64,000 nt of DNA from Ww85 sp963745765 (lineage in GTDB: Bacteria; Desulfobacterota; Desulfobulbia; Desulfobulbales; Desulfocapsaceae), in contig CAVUYQ010000026.1 in assembly GCA_963745765.1 (NCBI GenBank), forward strand, positions 62,001-126,000. Reading direction: 5' to 3'. Position 1 is the first letter of the stretch, and each line of letters starts with the position of its first letter. Positions 27,294-36,292 of this stretch are shown piece after piece. The translations under genes were made by a program, and so were the position numbers. Below the pieces are notes generated by a model that saw only the letters and a program-made list of their open reading frames with translations, searched no databases and had not been told where the DNA came from.

Positions 27294-28400
27294 ATGAGCG
27301 CAACAACCTCTATCGAAAAAATCAAGCCGCCGTTAACCAATGTCGGCGTTATCGGCTGGCTCAGACAGCATCTGTTTAACGGTTTTTTCAGTTCCATCGC
27401 CACGCTCCTGATCCTTGCTTTTCTGGTCAGGGTCGTACCGCAGTTCATCCAGTGGGCCTTCATCGACAGTGTCTGGTACGGTTCCGGTCAGGAGTGCCAT
27501 GCTGCAAAGGGTGCCTGCTGGTCGGTTATCACCAGCAATATCCGTTTTGATATCTTCGGTTACTATCCCTATCAGGAACAGTGGCGGCCGCTTGTTGCCA
27601 TGATCCTTCTCATCGGTATGCTGATCTACAGCCGCGACTGGAACCGCTGGACGAGGAAACTGGGCTATGCCTGGCTTTTTGGTCTCTGCATCATGGGGCT
27701 TCTGATGAAAGGCGGGCTCTTCGGCCTGATTCCGGTGGAAAGTACAAAGTGGAGCGGACTGCCGCTGACCCTGCTGCTCTCTTTTTTCGGTATCCTTGCT
27801 TCATACCCGCTGGGCGTTGTTCTTGCCCTGGGCCGCCAGTCCACAATGCCGGTTATCAAATCATTCAGTATCATCTATATCGAGCTGATTCGAGGGGTGC
27901 CGCTGATCACCATGCTGTTCATGTCCTCGGTAATGTTCCCGCTCTTTCTGCCCGAGGGGGTGACCATCGATAAGGTTTTGCGTGCCCAGGCCGCCATCAT
28001 CATCTTTACCGCTGCCTATATCGCTGAGGTTGTACGTGGCGGGCTGCAGGCTATGGACCGGGGACAGTATGAAGCCGCGGAATCGCTCGGGCTTAATTAT
28101 TTTCAGATGATGCGCCTGATCATCCTGCCCCAGGCCCTGAAAATAGTCATTCCGCCGACGGTGGGGATTTTGATTTCGGCCTTCAAGGATACCTCGCTTG
28201 TGGCTATCATTGGCTTGTATGATATCCTCAATACCACCAAATCCATCCTGACGGAACCGGAGTGGACCGGTTTCAGTACCGAGGCATATATCTTTGTTGC
28301 CATGGTCTATTACGTCTGCTGTTTCTCCATGTCACAATACAGCCGTCGCATAGAAAAGCAGCTTGAGTACAAGAATACGTCCCCGCAACAAAATTCCTGA
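27294..28400 (+). CDS. aapM: Amino acid ABC transporter permease (AapM-like)
   Basis: 368 residues. The ATG at 27294 is the most sensible start, eight bases past aapQ. After helix 1 there is a periplasmic loop with WAFIDSVWYGSGQECHAAKGACW, a two-Cys element characteristic of this family. The EAA loop reads GQYEAAESLGLNYFQMMRLIILPQALKIVIPP. About eight hydrophobic segments. Confidence 0.92.
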   Translation: MSATTSIEKIKPPLTNVGVIGWLRQHLFNGFFSSIATLLILAFLVRVVPQFIQWAFIDSVWYGSGQECHAAKGACWSVITSNIRFDIFGYYPYQEQWRPLVAMILLIGMLIYSRDWNRWTRKLGYAWLFGLCIMGLLMKGGLFGLIPVESTKWSGLPLTLLLSFFGILASYPLGVVLALGRQSTMPVIKSFSIIYIELIRGVPLITMLFMSSVMFPLFLPEGVTIDKVLRAQAAIIIFTAAYIAEVVRGGLQAMDRGQYEAAESLGLNYFQMMRLIILPQALKIVIPPTVGILISAFKDTSLVAIIGLYDILNTTKSILTEPEWTGFSTEAYIFVAMVYYVCCFSMSQYSRRIEKQLEYKNTSPQQNS

Positions 28401-28420
28401 AAAAGGTAGAGAGAGTTCGC

Positions 28421-29194
28421 ATGAATAAAGAACAGGCCAGCAAAAAAAGTCCGGTGCCCGGTGATAACCCGATTATTGAAATCATCGAAATGCACAAATG
28501 GTATGATGATTTCCATGTCCTCAAGAATATCAACCTGAAGGTTCAACCCCAGGAGAAGATCGTCGTCTGTGGGCCTTCAGGCTCAGGTAAATCAACGATG
28601 ATTCGCTGCATCAACCGACTGGAAGAACACCAGCGCGGGAAAATCATCGTCAATGGCACCGAGTTGACCCGCGATCTGAAAAATATCGAACGGGTGCGTA
28701 CCGAAGTCGGCATGGTTTTTCAGCACTTCAACCTTTTTCCACACCTGACTATCCTTGAAAATCTGACTGTCGGGCCGATCTGGGTCAGGAAGACACCGAA
28801 AAAAGAGGCCGAGGAACTGGCCATGCACTACCTGGAAATTGTCCATATTCCCGAGCAGGCCAACAAGTATCCCGGCCAGATATCAGGTGGTCAACAGCAG
28901 CGTGTGGCCATAGCCCGCAGCCTCTGCATGAAACCCAAAATCATGCTCTTTGATGAGCCGACCTCGGCCCTGGATCCGGAAATGATCAAGGAAGTGCTTG
29001 ACGTCATGGTCGATCTTGCCCGGGAAGGGATGACGATGATCGTTGTGACCCATGAGATGAGTTTTGCCAAGACCGTGGCCGACCGGGTTATTTTTATGGA
29101 TTTCGGAGAGATTGTTGAAGAGAACGACCCGTACGAATTCTTTGATCACCCTCAGCACGAACGAACCAAGCTTTTTCTCAGCCAGATTCTTTAG
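28421..29194 (+). CDS. aapP: Amino acid ABC transporter ATP-binding protein (AapP-like)
   Basis: 257 residues. Walker A GPSGSGKSTMIRC, Q-loop VFQHFNLFPHLTILENL, signature ISGGQQQRVAIARS, Walker B IMLFDEPTSALDPEM, and switch His in VVTHEMSFA. It energises the AapQM channel and completes aapJQMP. Confidence 0.95.
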   Translation: MNKEQASKKSPVPGDNPIIEIIEMHKWYDDFHVLKNINLKVQPQEKIVVCGPSGSGKSTMIRCINRLEEHQRGKIIVNGTELTRDLKNIERVRTEVGMVFQHFNLFPHLTILENLTVGPIWVRKTPKKEAEELAMHYLEIVHIPEQANKYPGQISGGQQQRVAIARSLCMKPKIMLFDEPTSALDPEMIKEVLDVMVDLAREGMTMIVVTHEMSFAKTVADRVIFMDFGEIVEENDPYEFFDHPQHERTKLFLSQIL

Positions 29195-29859
29195 AGGACA
29201 GAGTAAGAGACACAGCGACTCCTTACCTCTTACCCCTCTCCATGGCTGTTTGAGGTTACTGGAGGAGCAGGATGTTTTTTTATGTGTGAAAATCATGATG
29301 TGACCTGACGCATTCCTGGTGGAAGTTTGGACTATTACTGACACATGGTAATCCAAATCAATGCTTGGGCCGCAAGAGAGGTTCAGGAATAGTGTAAACT
29401 TTCCGTTTTGCTTAAATGGTTAACAATCCAATAATAACCTCTACCATTACGATCACAATTTCATGGTGTAAAGAAGGAAACCAGCTTACCCTTACCCTAT
29501 TTGTGTGAGGCAAGGGGTGTCCATTTTTTTTCCCACGCTGTTAAGTAATCGGACACCATGATTATATACGAAGTTCCTCTTTCCTGACTAAACCGTCCCG
29601 CTGTTTCCAATGCTATTCCTAATGCTTTGTTTTAGCAATGAATGTTGATTTTCCTCAGCCACGCTTATCATGGCATACATGTTGCTATAATCAAGTAAAT
29701 CATAAAAATGTGAGTAACACTCCGGAAGTCATGTGGGAAGAATGTGAGTGATAAAAAGAAGACTTGACACCAGGTATAAGCCTCCTTGCTCGTTCACATC
29801 TGCACAGCGATTGCACTCGTAGAGAAAGTTTCTATTTCTTGCTCCAAATGGAGGTTGGT
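29195..29859 (+). other. Intergenic region between aapP and hoxE
   Basis: No gene recognised in these 665 bases. It has a weak inverted repeat GTAAGAG / CTCTTAC near 29203-29235 after aapP, which may be a weak terminator, and a sigma-54 promoter match at 29671-29685. The rest is AT-rich with no recognisable pattern. Confidence 0.6.
29671..29685 (+). promoter_or_regulatory. Sigma-54 (-24/-12) promoter of hoxEFUYH
   Basis: TGGCAT-ACATG-TTGC matches the TGGCAY-N5-TTGC consensus exactly. It lies 175 bases before the hoxE start in an otherwise empty intergenic region. Would need an NtrC-type activator, none of which is in this window. Confidence 0.6.
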
Positions 29860-30450
29860 ATGGACGTCAGAAAGACTAAAAAAGAACCGGCCCACTCTGA
29901 AAAACTCATTGAGGACCCACGGTTTAAACTGGTGGATCGCACCTTGAAACGGGTCCATTTCCAGCAGGATGCCCTAATAGAGGTTCTGCACACCGCCCAG
30001 GAGGCATTTGGCTTTCTCTCAGATGAATTAATGACTTACGTTGCTCACCAATTAAAGCTGCCACTTAGCTGGGTGTATGGGGTTGCCACGTTTTATCATT
30101 TCTTCTCTCTTGAACCCCAAGGCGAACATACATGCGTGGTCTGCATGGGTACGGCCTGCTACGTGAAGCGGGCCGCGGAAATTGTCTCTATGCTGCAGGA
30201 TGAATACCACATTGCACCTGGTGAAACCACGAGTGATGGGAAACTGAGCCTGGCAACTGCCCGCTGTCTGGGAAGTTGTGGTCTGGCCCCGGTGCTCGTG
30301 CTGGACAATGTCATTCTGGGAAGGGAAAAGCCGCATACGGCAGTGGAAAAAGTGAGCGCTGTCCTTCTTGATGTCTCTGAAACGAATATGAGTGCGGTGA
30401 GCGTTGTTGCAGATAAAGCAGGACTGGAAGCGGAGGAGGGACGAAGATAA
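29860..30450 (+). CDS. hoxE: Bidirectional [NiFe] hydrogenase diaphorase subunit HoxE
   Basis: 196 residues, NuoE-like thioredoxin fold carrying one [2Fe-2S] cluster. The four Cys are in CMGTACYVK and, about 40 residues later, RCLGSCGLAP. N-terminal half has AFGFLSDELMTYVAHQLKLPLSWVYGVATFYHFF, typical of NuoE/HoxE. ATG 29860 is chosen because TGGAGG lies just upstream. It relays electrons between HoxF and HoxU. The stop overlaps the hoxF start. Confidence 0.93.
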   Translation: MDVRKTKKEPAHSEKLIEDPRFKLVDRTLKRVHFQQDALIEVLHTAQEAFGFLSDELMTYVAHQLKLPLSWVYGVATFYHFFSLEPQGEHTCVVCMGTACYVKRAAEIVSMLQDEYHIAPGETTSDGKLSLATARCLGSCGLAPVLVLDNVILGREKPHTAVEKVSAVLLDVSETNMSAVSVVADKAGLEAEEGRR

Positions 30451-32171
30451 TGAATCGAGCCGATTTGCAGATGATGGGGGAAAAAGAAAGAGACCGGCAA
30501 AATAATTTCCGTTGTCGGCTGTTGTGCTGCGCGAGCACTCCCTGCTTATCATCAGGTGCGACAGCCGTCCAGGAAGCAATTAAAGAAATTATAAAAGAGC
30601 GTGATCTTAGCGTCGAAGTTTCGATCACTTCCACCGGCTGCATGGGACCTTGCAGCCGAGGACCTCTTCTCAGGGTACAGGTGAACGGAAAGGAAGATGT
30701 GATTTACGAAAATGTCACGCCGGAACTGGCCAGAGAAATAGTAATGGCCCACTCCTCTGAAGACGCTAAGTCATTGGATAAAAACGTGTTGCCGGAGAAT
30801 ATTCCATTCTTTAGCAAACAAAAGAAGGTTGTTCTTTCCAGTAGTGGAATAGTTGATCCGGAACGGCTTGAAAGCTATGTGGCGACCGGCGGTTATAGTG
30901 CCCTGGCACACGCCCTGCGTGAAATGTCCCCGGCTGAAGTTTGTGAAGAGATTCTCACAAGCGGTTTGCGCGGCAGAGGAGGCGCCGGTTATTCAACCGG
31001 TTTGAAATGGGATCTGGTTCGGAAATCGCCCGGCGATAAAAAATACATCATCGCCAATGGTGATGAAGGCGACCCCGGTGCCTATATGGACCGAACCTTG
31101 ATGGAATCCGATCCGCATCGTGTCCTGGAAGGTATGGCTATCGCGGGTTATGCCGTGGGTGCAGCGCAAGGTTTTATTTACGTCAGGGGTGAATACCCCG
31201 TTGCTGCCAAACGCCTGGAAAATGCCATACGCGCGGCAGAGCGGCGTGGGCTATTGGGCGGACGAGTGCTTGAAAGCAGCTTCAGCTTCCGGATTGATAT
31301 CAGGATTGGTGCCGGTGCCTTTGTCTGTGGTGAAGAAACTGCTTTGATGGCCTCAATTATGGGGCGGCGAGGTCTACCGAGACCGAGACCCCCTTATCCG
31401 GCACAACAAGGTTTATGGGGACTTCCCACTCTCATCAACAACGTAGAAACTTTTGGGAACATAGCCCCCATCATCCTCAATGGTGCGGCTTGGTATGCAG
31501 CGATCGGCACGGCAAAGAGCAAAGGTACAAAGATCTTTGCTCTGGCCGGGACGGTTAATACTACCGGTCTCATTGAGGTACCGATGGGCATCACCCTTCG
31601 CGAAATCATTTACGATATAGGCGGCGGAATTCCTAATGGCCGTTCGTTCAAAGCTGCTCAGACTGGTGGCCCCAGCGGTGGTTGCATACCTGCCGATTAT
31701 CTGGATACCCCCGTTGATTATGAGAGTCTCAGTGAACTTGGATCTATTATGGGTTCGGGTGGACTGGTGGTGATGGATGATACCAGTTGTATGGTGGATG
31801 TCGCCAGATTCTTTATGGAATTCTGTATGGATGAAAGCTGTGGCAAATGCGTTCCCTGCCGGGTTGGCACGGTCCAACTGCACCATATTCTGAAACGGAT
31901 TACCAATGGCGGTGCCGCCATGAAAGATCTGGATACATTGGTTGAGCTCTGCGTCATGATAAAAGAAACCAGCTTGTGTGGTTTGGGACAATCTGCACCC
32001 AACCCTCTGCTGAGCACTCTCAGATACTTTAGAGAAGAGTATGATGCTCATATTCGTGACCGTAAATGTCCGGCCGGCATTTGTGCAATAACTGAAGTTA
32101 CTCCTCTTGATTTAGTGGAGGAACTCCAGCGTCGCGCCCGACTGACCGAAAAACCTTCGGAGGTATCATAA
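30450..32171 (+). CDS. hoxF: Hydrogenase diaphorase subunit HoxF, NAD(P)/FMN-binding
   Basis: 573 residues, NuoF-like with an N-terminal thioredoxin-type [2Fe-2S] domain (CCASTPC, then TGCMGPCSRGPLL). The NAD/FMN domain has GLRGRGGAGYSTGLKW, NGDEGDPGAYMDRTL and GAFVCGEETALMASIMGRRG. The C-terminal [4Fe-4S] site is ESCGKCVPCRVGT with a further Cys in SLCGLGQSAPNPL. It exchanges electrons between NAD(H) and the Fe-S chain. It overlaps hoxE and hoxU by one base each. Confidence 0.95.
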   Translation: MNRADLQMMGEKERDRQNNFRCRLLCCASTPCLSSGATAVQEAIKEIIKERDLSVEVSITSTGCMGPCSRGPLLRVQVNGKEDVIYENVTPELAREIVMAHSSEDAKSLDKNVLPENIPFFSKQKKVVLSSSGIVDPERLESYVATGGYSALAHALREMSPAEVCEEILTSGLRGRGGAGYSTGLKWDLVRKSPGDKKYIIANGDEGDPGAYMDRTLMESDPHRVLEGMAIAGYAVGAAQGFIYVRGEYPVAAKRLENAIRAAERRGLLGGRVLESSFSFRIDIRIGAGAFVCGEETALMASIMGRRGLPRPRPPYPAQQGLWGLPTLINNVETFGNIAPIILNGAAWYAAIGTAKSKGTKIFALAGTVNTTGLIEVPMGITLREIIYDIGGGIPNGRSFKAAQTGGPSGGCIPADYLDTPVDYESLSELGSIMGSGGLVVMDDTSCMVDVARFFMEFCMDESCGKCVPCRVGTVQLHHILKRITNGGAAMKDLDTLVELCVMIKETSLCGLGQSAPNPLLSTLRYFREEYDAHIRDRKCPAGICAITEVTPLDLVEELQRRARLTEKPSEVS

Positions 32172-32887
32172 TGTCTGTCGTTACCCTGACGATTAATGAT
32201 GAATTGGTCAGCGCCAATAGTGATCAAAAACTGCTTGAGGTGATCAAGGAGCAGGGCATTGATATCCCCACGCTCTGCCATATGAAAGGTATTAGTGAGC
32301 GAGGGGGGTGTCGACTGTGTCTAGTCGAGGTTAAAGGTTTAAGCAGGTTGCCGGCCGCTTGCGTTACCCCTGTCCAGGAAGGCATGTGCGTATACACCCA
32401 CAGTGAACGGTTGGTGAGATATCGGCGTATCACCATGGAACTGCTGCTCTCTGAACGCAACCATATCTGCGCTGTTTGCGTAATGAACGGTCATTGTGAA
32501 ATGCAGCATGAAGCCGCTAAACTGGGCGTAGATCACGTTCGCTATGATTATCTTTCTCCGGATCTGCCAATGGATGCGAGCCACCCCAGTTTCACGCTCG
32601 ATCACAATCGCTGTATACTCTGCACCCGCTGTGTAAGAGTGTGCGATGAAGTAGAAGGGGCGCATACCTGGGATGTGACGGGAAGGGGGGCAAACAGCAG
32701 AGTCATCACTGATCTCTGCCAGCCCTGGGGGGACAGTATAAGCTGTACCAGGTGCGGCAAGTGTGTCCAGGTTTGTCCCACCGGCGCCCTGTTTGAAAAA
32801 GGCTCTTCCGTTGGGGAGATGGAGAAACGACATGAATTTTTGTCATGGATCCTCGACGGCCGTCAAAAAAAAGAATGGCACTGGTAG
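32171..32887 (+). CDS. hoxU: Hydrogenase diaphorase subunit HoxU
   Basis: 238 residues, like the N-terminal third of NuoG. A [2Fe-2S] ferredoxin domain (ERGGCRLCLVEVKG, then AACVTPVQEGM) is followed by a His-containing [4Fe-4S] region (NHICAVCVMNGHCEMQ). Two [4Fe-4S] motifs come next: CILCTRCVRVC and CTRCGKCVQVCPTGAL. It passes electrons from HoxF to the hydrogenase dimer HoxYH. Confidence 0.95.
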   Translation: MSVVTLTINDELVSANSDQKLLEVIKEQGIDIPTLCHMKGISERGGCRLCLVEVKGLSRLPAACVTPVQEGMCVYTHSERLVRYRRITMELLLSERNHICAVCVMNGHCEMQHEAAKLGVDHVRYDYLSPDLPMDASHPSFTLDHNRCILCTRCVRVCDEVEGAHTWDVTGRGANSRVITDLCQPWGDSISCTRCGKCVQVCPTGALFEKGSSVGEMEKRHEFLSWILDGRQKKEWHW

Positions 32888-32944
32888 ACCACCCATAACG
32901 TTTCAACGAACGAGTTGATTAACTCCACTTGAATGGGGAATGCG

Positions 32945-33499
32945 ATGAAAAAAAGAGCAAACAACAAAATCAACCTTGCTACTGCCTGGTTAGGTGGCTG
33001 TTCCGGCTGCCATATGAGCTTTCTTGATATTGGTGAACGGTTGATTGACCTGGCGAAAGCAGTTGATTTTGTCTATAGCCCCATTGCGGACGTAAAAGAA
33101 TTCCCTGAAAATGTGGATGTAACCTTGGTCGAAGGGGCGGTTGCCAATGTGGACCACCTGAAATTGGTGAAACAGATCAGGGAAAGAAGCAAAATAGTGG
33201 TCAGTTTTGGTGATTGCGCGGTAACCGGCAACGTTACCAGTCTGCGCAATACTTTAAGAGTGGATGACCTGCTGACCAAAGTCTACGGGGAGGGACCCGG
33301 TAAAGCTCCCCGCGGGCTGGAGGACGATCACATTATGCCGGCTCTCATTCCCAAAGTATTACCCTTGCATCATGTCATTGCAGTAGATGCCTATCTTCCG
33401 GGCTGCCCGCCTGAGCCAGAGAGTATTTGGGATGCGGTAAGCGCCCTGTTGAAAAACGAACCGGTCAGACTGAAGGGAAATGCGAGACACTTTGGCTGA
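32945..33499 (+). CDS. hoxY: [NiFe] hydrogenase small subunit HoxY
   Basis: 184 residues. The proximal cluster Cys are in WLGGCSGCHMSFLDIGE, in FGDCAVTGN and in PGCPPEPESIWDA. There is no Tat signal, so the enzyme is cytosolic. ATG 32945 is preferred over 32933 because GGGGA precedes it by a normal distance. An inverted repeat AGGGACAG / CTGTCCCT lies between hoxY and hoxH. Confidence 0.94.
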   Translation: MKKRANNKINLATAWLGGCSGCHMSFLDIGERLIDLAKAVDFVYSPIADVKEFPENVDVTLVEGAVANVDHLKLVKQIRERSKIVVSFGDCAVTGNVTSLRNTLRVDDLLTKVYGEGPGKAPRGLEDDHIMPALIPKVLPLHHVIAVDAYLPGCPPEPESIWDAVSALLKNEPVRLKGNARHFG

Positions 33500-33573
33500 A
33501 CGCTATAAGGGACAGGGCTGGTCAATGTTTCAGACTGTCCCTGACTTTCATTGATGCCAGGAGGAATACTATC

Positions 33574-35013
33574 ATGGGCCGAACGGTTACCATTGATCCC
33601 GTGACCCGTATTGAAGGTCACGCCAAAATCACCATCCATTTAAATGATGCCGGTACCGTGGAAGAGACACGATTCCATGTGACCGAGTTTAGAGGTTTTG
33701 AAAAGTTCTGTGAGGGGCGCACTTTCTGGGAAATGCCCGGTATTACCGCACGGATCTGCGGCATTTGTCCGGTTAGTCATATAATAGCCTCAGCAAAAGC
33801 CGGAGATGCCATCCTGGGCGTAAAAATCCCTCCTGCCGCTGAAAAACTACGCCGTCTGATGAACTGGGCTCAATACGTTCAAAGCCATGCCTTGAGCTTC
33901 TTCCACCTCAGTGCGCCGGATCTCCTGCTGGGTCTTGAGAGTGATCCCACCACCCGCAACATCTTCGGTCTGATCCAGAAATACCCGGACATTGCCAGAA
34001 ACGGCATCAGACTGCGCCAGATCGGGCAGGAAATCATACACACTCTGGGCGGTAAGAGCGTGCACCCCGCCTGGGCGGTACCCGGTGGCGTTCGAGAAGG
34101 GTTAAGCGAAGAGGGATGCAATCACATTAAAAGGATGCTTCCCGACGGTTTTGACATCATCGAACTGGCACTTGGCCTGCTCAAAGATAGTTTCGATGCA
34201 CACGCCATGGAAATCGAAATCTATGGCCAGTTTCCGAGCTTGTTCATCGGTCTGGTAACGCCGGCAGGAGGTTTGGAACATTATGACGGCGTTTTACGGG
34301 TCATGGACAGCGAAGGACGGCTGCTGGAGGAAGGCATAGACCCGGCTAAATACAGGGACATCATCGCTGAAGCGGTGGAACCCTGGAGCTACCTGAAGTT
34401 CCCCTACTACAAACCGTTGGGCTATGAGAATCAGGCCGGGATGTATCGGGTAGGTCCACTGGCCCGTCTGAACATCTGCGACTTTGCCGACACTCCGAGG
34501 GCGGACCGCGAATTGCGCCAGTTCCGGCGTCTTGGAGACCGCAGCAAGCCGGTGTGCAGCAGTTTTCATTATCATTACGCCCGCCTGATTGAAATTCTAT
34601 TCGCCCTGGAGAAAATTGAAGAGTCCCTGGATTTGCCTGATATTACCAGCACCAAAATCCGCAGCCAGGCAGGAGTTAACCAATTGACAGGTGTGGGTGT
34701 ATGCGAGGCGCCCCGGGGTACTCTCTTCCACGAATATGCCGTTAATGAAGATGGCATCCTGCAGAAAGCCAACCTTGTCATCGCTACGGGTCAGAATAAT
34801 CTGGCCATGAACAAAACCATTCGCCAGATTGCCTTTGAACATATAAAAGGCGGTAAAATCAGCGAAGGCATTCTCAATCGGATTGAACATGGCATCAGGC
34901 TCTATGACCCCTGTCTCAGTTGCTCAACCCACGCCGTTGGGCAAATGCCCATCCAAGTTCAATTGTTTGCTTGGGACGGTGAATTGATAGACCAACTGGT
35001 CAGAAAGGGATAA
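33574..35013 (+). CDS. hoxH: [NiFe] hydrogenase large subunit HoxH
   Basis: 479 residues. The start ATG follows AGGAGG and opens with VTIDPVTRIEGHAKI. Nickel-binding Cys are in RICGICPVSH (N-terminal) and DPCLSCSTH (C-terminal). A 25-residue tail beginning AVGQMPIQ follows the last His, the peptide normally removed by an endopeptidase after nickel insertion. Together with HoxEFUY it forms a reversible NAD-linked hydrogenase. The protease gene (hoxW) is not in the window. Confidence 0.96.
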   Translation: MGRTVTIDPVTRIEGHAKITIHLNDAGTVEETRFHVTEFRGFEKFCEGRTFWEMPGITARICGICPVSHIIASAKAGDAILGVKIPPAAEKLRRLMNWAQYVQSHALSFFHLSAPDLLLGLESDPTTRNIFGLIQKYPDIARNGIRLRQIGQEIIHTLGGKSVHPAWAVPGGVREGLSEEGCNHIKRMLPDGFDIIELALGLLKDSFDAHAMEIEIYGQFPSLFIGLVTPAGGLEHYDGVLRVMDSEGRLLEEGIDPAKYRDIIAEAVEPWSYLKFPYYKPLGYENQAGMYRVGPLARLNICDFADTPRADRELRQFRRLGDRSKPVCSSFHYHYARLIEILFALEKIEESLDLPDITSTKIRSQAGVNQLTGVGVCEAPRGTLFHEYAVNEDGILQKANLVIATGQNNLAMNKTIRQIAFEHIKGGKISEGILNRIEHGIRLYDPCLSCSTHAVGQMPIQVQLFAWDGELIDQLVRKG

Positions 35014-35021
35014 ACGTTATC

Positions 35022-35140
35022 GTGTCAATTAAAATAGTAACTGACATAAAGACGATCCAGCTCCTCGCAGGAGAAACAAGAAATATCGCAGCTGTCACGT
35101 ATCAGGTGCTGTGCAAAATTATGTTTCATCCCCGTCAGAC
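35022..35140 (+). pseudogene. Truncated unknown gene start after hoxH
   Basis: A GTG nine bases past hoxH opens a frame whose first 36 or so codons (IKIVTDIKTIQLLAGETRNI and on) are in the hox operon direction. It then runs into the IS1595 remnant at about 35135. It may be the 5' end of a gene cut by the insertion or the deletion that trimmed the element. The family is not recognised. Confidence 0.35.
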
Positions 35141-35599
35141 CCAATATGAGTCGTCAATTTGGACGAAACCATCCAGTGGCTTGCTGTTGCCACACAGTTC
35201 CATGACTTGCCGGAGTTTGTCCTTCATCAGCAAGGCGGTATTGCTGGCAACACCCAGCGCTCTTGACAAGCTGAGCGCAGATATACTGGTTTTTGGTAGC
35301 GTTACCAGATAGATACCTAGGAACCAGGTAGCAATCGGCAACTTGGTAGAAGCGAAGATGGTCCCGGAAGCCAGTGATGTCTTCTGGGTGTGACAGTGAT
35401 TACATCGAAACAGCAATCGGCATTTCAGTGCACAGTGCGCACTGTGCCTGCAGGTAGGACAGGCGAAGTCCTTGGGCCATCGCCATCGAAAAAGAGGTTG
35501 GTGACATTGTTCTTCGGTACCGTATTGTTTGAGAAATTCCGGCAAGCTGAGACCTGTTTGAAATTGGATTTTATTTCTGGCCATAGTTGTGTCCCTCAC
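35135..35599 (-). mobile_element. IS1595-family transposase fragment, C-terminus missing
   Basis: 154 residues. The N-terminal zinc ribbon (FACPTCRHSAHC, then CNHCHT) and the TSLASGTIFASTKLPIATWF segment are typical of IS1595 (ISXO2-like) transposases. The domain stops right after the first catalytic Asp motif (IDDSYW) with a stop codon. About half of the transposase, including the remaining DDE residues, is missing, so the copy is dead. It lies immediately after the hox genes. Confidence 0.8.
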
Positions 35600-36292
35600 G
35601 TTAAAGTTTGGAGCGGTTTACCATGGCCGGGGAATCACAGAGTGATCATCCATCCCCAGAAAATGAAACAGCGTTCAGCTGAGTTTGCTGCATAATCAGA
35701 TTAAGTTTAAACAAGAAAAATTCCTGGCTTTTCTTTCAAAAACAGTCAATTTTTATTACATATTGTAAATTTTACTGACACCCTGCTAAGCGTCCTGACA
35801 ACGCTGCAACAACAGCCCCTGCATAAACTCCCTTACCAGATTGCGAAGACAATTGCTGATAAGCGCTCACCTGCCGCAAAACAATCGAAAGACCAGTTAT
35901 ATGAAATAATATCAGTGCATTGTCTTGCTTTTTGGCGGTCATGTAATGTTCGTTTATTAATTATTCTTTTGAACGATATCACATTCAAATACGCCTCCGC
36001 TGCTCATGGTGAAACGGGGTGATACGTTATTGTCTCTGACAGGTGATATGGCATGTTTTTTGCTCAACTAAGGCCAGCGTCAGAAATTGGTCCAATTTAA
36101 AGTGAGCATGCTATTTGTCTGGAAAAAATAAGAATATTATCTAGCTGCATCACAAAAGCTAACAAGAAATTATAATTTTCTGGTCTATATGTCGGGTAAT
36201 AACTGTCTGAGGCCGGGAAAGTGTTTTGGGGGGCGTTTTAGGCCGGATGTTAATCAAAACTGATTGTACTACAAAAACATGGGAGGTTTGTT
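35600..36292 (+). other. Intergenic region before the YeiH-like gene
   Basis: About 690 AT-rich bases with no recognised gene. Only the sigma-54 promoter match at 36049-36063 stands out. Confidence 0.5.
36049..36063 (+). promoter_or_regulatory. Sigma-54 promoter upstream of the YeiH-like gene
   Basis: TGGCAT-GTTTT-TTGC fits TGGCAY-N5-TTGC exactly. It is 230 bases upstream of the ATG at 36293. Confidence 0.5.
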
